Below, piece after piece: positions 58,419-64,000 of a stretch of 64,000 nucleotides of DNA. The notes under the pieces are model-generated. The model was not told where the DNA came from, searched no databases, and worked only from the letters and a program-made list of their open reading frames with translations. Positions within the stretch are counted from its first letter, which is position 1. Every line of letters starts with the position of its first letter. The stretch is from Periplaneta americana. Its lineage: Eukaryota > Arthropoda > Insecta > Blattodea > Blattidae. The stretch spans positions 158,446,102 through 158,510,101 of the forward strand of contig NC_091132.1 of NCBI RefSeq assembly GCF_040183065.1, read 5' to 3'. A program made the translations under genes and the position numbers.

Positions 58419-59287
58419 ATATTTTTAAAATATAGTTTTAAATAAGTACAACTACACAAAACGATCTAACAATGTAAATTATGCAAATAACATAAAAATA
58501 TAAAGTGGAAACTATTGACATATTATAATAAAGTATGAGGATGTAAATACAGTTAGGTCAGGTATCTATGAAAAAATGGAGAAACATACCTTTAACATAA
58601 TGCGTAACAAAACACATTATCTATTACGTATGAGTCAATTAGCGTAAACTCAGTGAACTTTAAATACTGCAAATACTAAGTGCTACAGAAACATGTTTGT
58701 AACTAATTTATTACAAAAGAAATAATATTAATAAACAAACCTTGAAAACCAACAAAGCGAGTGTATGCATCTAATTATAGTTACTTCTAATGTATAGCAG
58801 GCATTCCGAATCTTCAAAACTACAACATTTATGGGATCACAAAACGGCTGTTTCCAGTGAACTCTAAAGTCAACGGTGTAACTTTATTGATATATGTAGC
58901 AGCGAGACCAAACAATTTGGCTAGAATTCTGATACACCACTAACCACAAGTAAGACTATAAATATGTAGTTTATACAATATTTAATATCTACAAGAATTG
59001 TCACTTACTGTCATCATTAACCGTAAAAACTGTCAAAGAGTGCAACCATTTTATTTTAATTTCTTATCTTGTCTTTATCGCCAATACGCACTTAGTTTAT
59101 AATACATAAACAATGAACGATTGGTACGACCGCGACCATAATTTCATCGAGAGACACTTGTAATATCATTCATTTACATTGAAAATCGACATTAACACAA
59201 ACATGTTTTCGTATCGTAGGCCTCCGCTTGACAGTTAATTAAAGTGTTGCCGATCCATTGTTCTGGCTTTGTTTATAGATTGCTCTG
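58419..59287. other. End of tandem unit 2, non-coding
   Basis: Colinear with 47890-48600 of unit 1. No gene. Confidence 0.6.
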
Positions 59288-59610
59288 CGTGACACCATAT
59301 GTAGGATAATTTTCAGTTCAATATCTTTCACAACCTTATTGGCATTCAATCCTCTTGATGTAACCGTGCTCCGGAAAATACTTCCCATAGAGAGAAAGGT
59401 GAAGTCCATCGCTTCGGAAAATAGCAGCAGGGTTTAAACAATTCCCGCATGCATAACATACCTGCACCACACTTTTTATACTTGACCTATTCGAGAATTC
59501 CTTGCCATAAACATCGCATTTGAATCTTCACCTGTATACTGGTGTTCATAGACCTTAAAATTACTCGGATTGGAGAACGTTAATTCACACACTCAGCATT
59601 TAAATGGTTC

Positions 59611-61375
59611 CTAACCAGTATGCTGCCGTTTGTGTATTTTAAAGTTACTCGACTGCGCAAAGCACTTTCCACAAACATCGCATTTGAATGGTTTCTCACC
59701 GGTATGCAGCCGTTTGTGGACTTTTAGGTTACTAAGAAGCGAGAAGTATTTATCACAATCATCGCATTTGAATGATTTCTCACCGATATGATGCCGTCTG
59801 TGGGCTTTTAGGTTACAAAGAAGCGAGAAGCATTTATCACAATCATCGCATTTGAATGGTTTCTCACCTGTGTGAATGTGACCATGGCCCTTTAAGGAAC
59901 TACTTTGTGAAAAACACTTTCCACAAACATCGCATTTAAATGGTTTATCACCAGTGTGAATACGACTGTGGCAATTTAAGGCACTCCGATCATAGAAACA
60001 CTTTCCACAAACATCGCATTTGAATGGTTTCTCACCGGTATGCAGCCGTATGTGGACTTTCAGGTTACTGAGAAGCGAGAAGCATTTATCGCAATCATCG
60101 CATTTGAATGGTTTCTCACCTGTGTGAATGTGACCATGATACTTTAAAGAGCTACTTTGTGCAAAACTTTTTCCACAAACCTCGCATTTGAAAGGTTCAT
60201 CACCAGTGTGAATACGACTGTGGCAATTTAAGGCATTCCGATGAAGGAAACATTTTCCACAAACATCGCATTTGAATGGTTTATCACCAGTGTGAATTAG
60301 ACTGTGGAAATTTAAGGCACTCCGATGAAAGAAACACTTTCCACAAACATCACATTTCAATGGTCTCTCACCGGTATGTTGGCGTTTGTGTTGTTGTAAG
60401 TTACCCAAGTAAGAAAAGAGCTTTCCACAAATATCGCATTTGTATGGTTTCTCACCGGTATGCTGCCGTTTATGGACTTTTAGTTGACTAGGACACGAGA
60501 AGCACTTATCGCAATCAACGCATTTGAATGGTTTCTCACCTGTGTGCCCCCGTTTATGCCTGCTCAGATCAGTACCACGGTAAAAGCATTTCCCACAGAC
60601 ATTACAGTTGAATGGTTTCTCACCAGTATGAATACGATTGTGGCAGTTCAAAGCACTCCGATCCAAAAAGCACTTTCCACAAACAACGCACTGGTTTGAT
60701 TTAATACCAGTATGCCGCAGTTTGTGGATGTTTAGAGAACCAAGAAGAGCGTAGCACTTATCACATTCATCGCATTTGAATGGTTTCTCACCAGTGTGCA
60801 TACGTTCATGTCTTTTCAGATTAATGCTCTGCGAAAAGCACATTCCACAAACATGACAGTTGAATGGTTTCTCACCAGTATGAATGCGACCATGGTACTG
60901 TAAACTGCTCCGGTGCGAAAAACACTTTCCACAATCATCGCATTTGAATGGTTTCTCGCCACTATGAAACCGCAAATGACACTTTAAGCTACTACGTTGT
61001 GAAAAACACTTTCCACAAACATCACATTCCAATGGTTTCTCGTCAGCGTGTTGCAGTTTGTGCGATATTAGTGAACTTTCATGAGAGAAACACAATCCAC
61101 ACACATCGCATTTGAATGGATCCTCGCCCTTGTGCAGCAGGCATGTATGGTTTTTTAAGGTATCCGATGAAGAGAAACATTTTCCACAGACACCGCATGT
61201 GATTGGCTTAGCACCTGCACTACGGAGCAACATTTTTGCTGGCAAAGCAGAAAGTTTGCCAGTCTGATGGATAGTAGTGTGCTCTTCCTTTGGAAGTCCT
61301 TCGTAGTACGATAATACAGATTTGTCATGTGTGTCTGCAATCCTTGATACACTTCTGTCATTGGTATCTGCAAAA
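59611..61375 (-). CDS. C2H2 zinc-finger gene B, terminal exon (19 fingers)
   Basis: Probable nuclear DNA-binding regulator. The exon likely begins at 61375 after acceptor ttatgatag, giving 'FADTNDRSVSRIADTHDKS', in the same phase and with the same pattern as 'IAATNESTVST' in gene A. About 55 linker residues lead into 19 tandem C2H2 fingers of 28-residue period. The first has a four-residue H-H spacing. Most linkers are TG(E/D)KPFK. Fingers 14, 17 and 18 share 'CDDCDK(C/Y)FSLL', and 11, 12 and 15 share 'ALN(C/F)HS', so the array grew by internal duplication. The stop falls inside the linker (HTG-stop), and decayed finger sequence continues to about 59500. Upstream exons were not found before the window ends. 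Confidence 0.85.
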
Positions 61376-61399
61376 CTATCATAAAAATACATCATTAGT

Positions 61400-61660
61400 C
61401 TATGAAAGTCACATGAATTCAGTACGGATACTGTAAAACGTTGTGACATCACACATTTTTTTTTCTTTTAGAGTTTTTGGGGGCTATGCATATTATTTTG
61501 TTTCTTGCTACAATGTAACCATTACCTTTTTACGCATAATCCAATAATTACTTTTTGTGCATAATTAAAAATGCAAATATTTATAAACCACAAATCCTGT
61601 CTGATGTCACCTTTTAAGTAAATTATTTTACAACTCTGTACCAACATCTCAGGTTATTTC
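61400..61660. other. Upstream intron of gene B, nothing recognised
   Basis: AT-rich sequence between the acceptor and a SINE. Confidence 0.4.
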
Positions 61661-61662
61661 GT

Positions 61663-61860
61663 ATCTGAATGAGATGAAGGTGATAATGCCGGCGAAATGA
61701 GTCAGGGTCCAGCACCGATAGTTACCCAGCAATTGCTCATATTGGGTTGAGGGAAAACCCAAGGAAAAAACTTCAACAAAGTAGCTTGACCCAACTGGGA
61801 TTCGAACCCGGGCCACCTGGTTTCGCTGCCAGATGTGGTAACCGTTACTCGAGAGATATG
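61663..61860 (-). mobile_element. tRNA-derived SINE (type 1)
   Basis: In reverse orientation: tRNA-like T arm (CCCGGGTTCGAATCCCAG), then a body with GAAGTTTTTTCCTTGGG, TTTTCCCTCAACCCAATA, GTGCTGGACCCTGACTCATT and a 3' end CCTTCATCTCATTCAGAT. I recall this body from cockroach and termite SINEs; unchecked. It would lie in the upstream intron of gene B. Confidence 0.7.
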
Positions 61861-62277
61861 AACTGTCTGATGTCACTCCATTCATCGAGCTGCTTTCGGA
61901 CACTCGTTTTTTCTTAAATTATATAACGTATTGCATCATACAGTTTGAAGTCGGAGAGTTTTGAAGGCTTTAAAACAAGAAAAGTAACTATAACGCAAAA
62001 GGAACATTGTTTCACAGCACAAAGTATACTAACTTTTAACAAAATAATATCTTCCTTACAAAAAATCACAAAGACAAACTTCTCTTTCTCTTCTTTTGGA
62101 AATCTTAGCATAGCGATTTGATGTTTTAATACTATATTAGAAGCATAAATATTCTCTTGGTGCTGTTACACTGGCGAAGATCACTTCCATATTTCTTGCC
62201 TCAACACTTGTTATGCTATGAAATGTTTTATGCAGGTATTATTCCCTTTTTTTGTTTTCTCAGTTTTTTACTTGGCT
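61861..62277. other. Nothing recognised
   Basis: AT-rich spacer between two SINEs. Confidence 0.4.
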
Positions 62278-62522
62278 ATTTAACGACGCTGTACCAACTA
62301 CGAAGTTATTTAGCGTCTATGGGATTGATGAGAGCGAGATGATATTTGTCGAGATGAGGCAGAGAATTCGCCATAGATTATCTGACATTTGCCTTATGGT
62401 TGGAGAAAACCTCAGAGCAAACTCAACCTGGTAGTCAGACCAAACGGGATTCGAACGCGCGTACGAACGCAACTCCAGATCGGCAGGCTAGCACCTTAAC
62501 CGACTGAAATACGTCGGTGGCT
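62278..62522 (-). mobile_element. tRNA-derived SINE (type 2)
   Basis: In reverse orientation the head runs from 62522 with an A-box region TCGGTTAAGGTGCTAGCC and B box CGTTCGAATCCCG. A body with GAGGTTTTCTCCAACCATAA and GCGAATTCTCTGCC follows, ending in AGACGCTAAATAAC. The 3' end shares CATAGACGCTAAATAAC-type sequence with many Blattodea SINEs as I remember them. It cuts the C-terminal end of the pogo-like fragment next to it. Confidence 0.75.
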
Positions 62523-62524
62523 TA

Positions 62525-63360
62525 TTCGTACTTGACTACCAGAAATTTCTCCTCTTCATGTCTCAGTTCTTCTACAATCTGTGTGTTTATGTCATTATCA
62601 CCATCACTCATTGTGACTCTGTTGCTATTGCTCGTCCTGGTAAAAATGATGGCGACCCATCTTTATTCTTCAAGAAGTGTTGTGCCTGCACTGAGCTTCC
62701 TGGTGGAATGTCAGATTTCTTTTGTCTCTTCTGAGGCCTAGGTTTTCTGTATTTGTGAATGAATAGACGCCCAGAACAAGGTTGTAACATTCATTTCTCA
62801 TAAGTAGACTTTTTCCTGAAAAATGGTTGTTAACGATGCGCTATGTGTAATGATTATACTCGTATTAAAATCAGCACACATGCCTGATTGTTATCCTTGT
62901 TCTAAATAAAAATATATGTATAGTACAAAATGTTTTTCGCATTTTTTTTTTTTTTTTTTTTTTTAAGAATTTCGTATTTGCTGGTTTCAACTTTGTTCTG
63001 GGCGACTATTCAATTCTTTAAAAGTTCCTCAATGCCTGAAGTCCAGTTTTCTTTAGAAGTGTCAGCGGTTTCTTCTGCACGTGACTGTTTGCTGAGAACA
63101 GGGCCAGGATTAAAGGGGATGATGAGCCCTGTTCCCCAAAATCCACCGAGTATGTTCTGCCATTTCTTTGCTTCGATATTTTCCAAAGTTTCCCTAAGTA
63201 AAGACGGAAAAGCATCCTTGGGAATTGGACGAGTACATTTTTGCCAGCCATTGAAAACGTCACATCATGGATTTTTCAATGGTTTGAAAAAGCTTACATC
63301 CAACGGTTCCAGAAGTATGTATTATTTATAGTTAAGAGCAAAACGTAGACTTTATGGTTT
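62525..63360 (-). pseudogene. pogo/Tigger-like (DDE_1) transposase C-terminal fragment
   Basis: The minus strand encodes 'ILLEPLDVSFFKPLKNP' (the 'THxLQPLDVxFFxPLK' box of pogo/Tigger proteins), then 'FNGWQKCTRPIPKDAFPSLL' and 'GTGLIIPFNPGPVLSKQ' (the 'GxxPFNPxxVL' box). Further downstream at about 62640-62525 comes 'TMSDGDNDINTQIVEELR', ending 'EKFLVVKYE'. Stops and shifts separate the blocks and a long T-run lies at 62942-62964. The catalytic centre would lie upstream and was not recognised. Confidence 0.65.
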
Positions 63361-64000
63361 TCACAGAGTCCTATTACTCGCAGGGCAAAATGCCTGTTAA
63401 GGGAAGGAGCAGCAGCAGTAGGAGTAGTGAGTTGTGGAAATTTTATTTTCATATGCCTGATGTTCCTTCAACATCAAAATGTGGTCTACCGAGTCTTCTA
63501 TATCAGTAGCAATCACATATAGTAGGGCAAGCTGTTGAACCTAGGGTCAAGTTGTACCTGGGGACACCTCGTTTATTTTCAAGGTTATGTGGTGGAATTT
63601 TTGTTTTCGCAGTTGACCACTTTAATTTCACCATTCAGCTGTTCTATCAGTGATTTACTTTTTGTTGAAGTGACCTGGAGAGTTTTTATATTTAAAAATC
63701 TGTTTTTGAACCTAAAAAGTAAGGAATTTTGAAAAAAATTAATTACTTCAATTGATTATTAAGATACATGATTAAAAACTGAAATCTATATTATTAAACA
63801 CTGTTATGCCTGCTACGAATCCATGTGGTTATTGGCTTGTTTTTGGTACTTCAGTCTTGAAAACTTGCTGAGATATATTTGACTGATTCCTGATGTACCC
63901 AGGGATACTGTACCTGGGGACAACTGTCTTCAGATGGACTTCATTAGATTTTAAATATTTTTGGAAATAAGTTACTGTCGTCATGAGTGATCAAAAACAG
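63361..64000. other. Nothing firmly recognised
   Basis: The word GTACCTGGGGACA occurs at about 63555 and 63910, suggesting a diverged direct repeat. It may be more of the pogo-like element. No gene seen. Confidence 0.35.

Noticed and set aside
60276-60699. Plus-strand frames over zinc-finger gene B
   Set aside because: Antisense of the regular finger repeat.

Overview
The window looks like repeat-dense insect genomic DNA. It is AT-rich, has introns, and is crowded with non-LTR retrotransposons, DNA transposons and tRNA-derived SINEs. The only host-type genes I can defend are C2H2 zinc-finger genes. Two SINE types (61.7 and 62.3 kb) and the zinc-finger linker exons match my memory of cockroach and termite (Blattodea) sequences, possibly Periplaneta. 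That taxon call is inference, because I could not run a search. I saw no bacterial operon, rRNA, CRISPR array, or clear LTR retrovirus or Polinton.

Host genes. Zinc-finger gene A is on the minus strand, about 20.5 to 11.0 kb. It has two paralogous 138-bp linker exons (20329-20466 and 18714-18851), a truncated third copy (21394-21492), an 83-bp exon (15402-15484) and a terminal exon with 12 good fingers plus one degenerate one (10983-12288). The splice phases join in frame. Zinc-finger gene B, also minus, has a terminal exon with 19 fingers (59611-61375) whose upstream exons I could not find. Neither gene shows its first exon here.

Layout. 0-1.1 kb: LINE 3' end. 2.4-5.5 kb: two hAT remnants, one with a ZBED-like transposase that has lost its middle. 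6.7-8.7 kb: a Harbinger-like TIR element with other elements inside. 9.5-10.8 kb: interleaved foldback repeats. 11-21.5 kb: gene A, whose introns hold a LINE fragment and a hAT-type MITE. 21.9-26.9 kb: a TIR pair enclosing a THAP exon. 27.0-29.6 kb: a P-superfamily-like element with THAP remnant, a 1.2-kb minisatellite and a palindrome. 29.6-32.2 kb: a 138-bp satellite, then an inverted 20-bp minisatellite. 32.2-35.0 kb: a Harbinger transposase and Myb/SANT pair. 36-38 kb: another TIR element. 38.3-42.6 kb: SINE, MITEs, a Penelope-like fragment, a MADF/BESS pseudogene and LINE pieces. 42.7-44.1 kb: a second P-like element.

44.4-59.3 kb is a tandem pair of one non-coding unit, dismembered by insertions. 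The first unit carries a MADF-bearing TIR element (itself split by a foldback with hammerhead-like motifs), a hAT-type MITE and a SINE. The second carries a 6.3-kb I-type LINE, which in turn hosts a 2.2-kb hAT transposon with an open transposase, 19-bp TIRs and a perfect 8-bp target duplication. 61.6-63.4 kb holds two SINEs and a pogo/Tigger-like fragment.

The genes do not form a pathway. The most informative material is the layered transposon record, the P-like/THAP elements, the hAT element that looks young, and the exon duplication in gene A.
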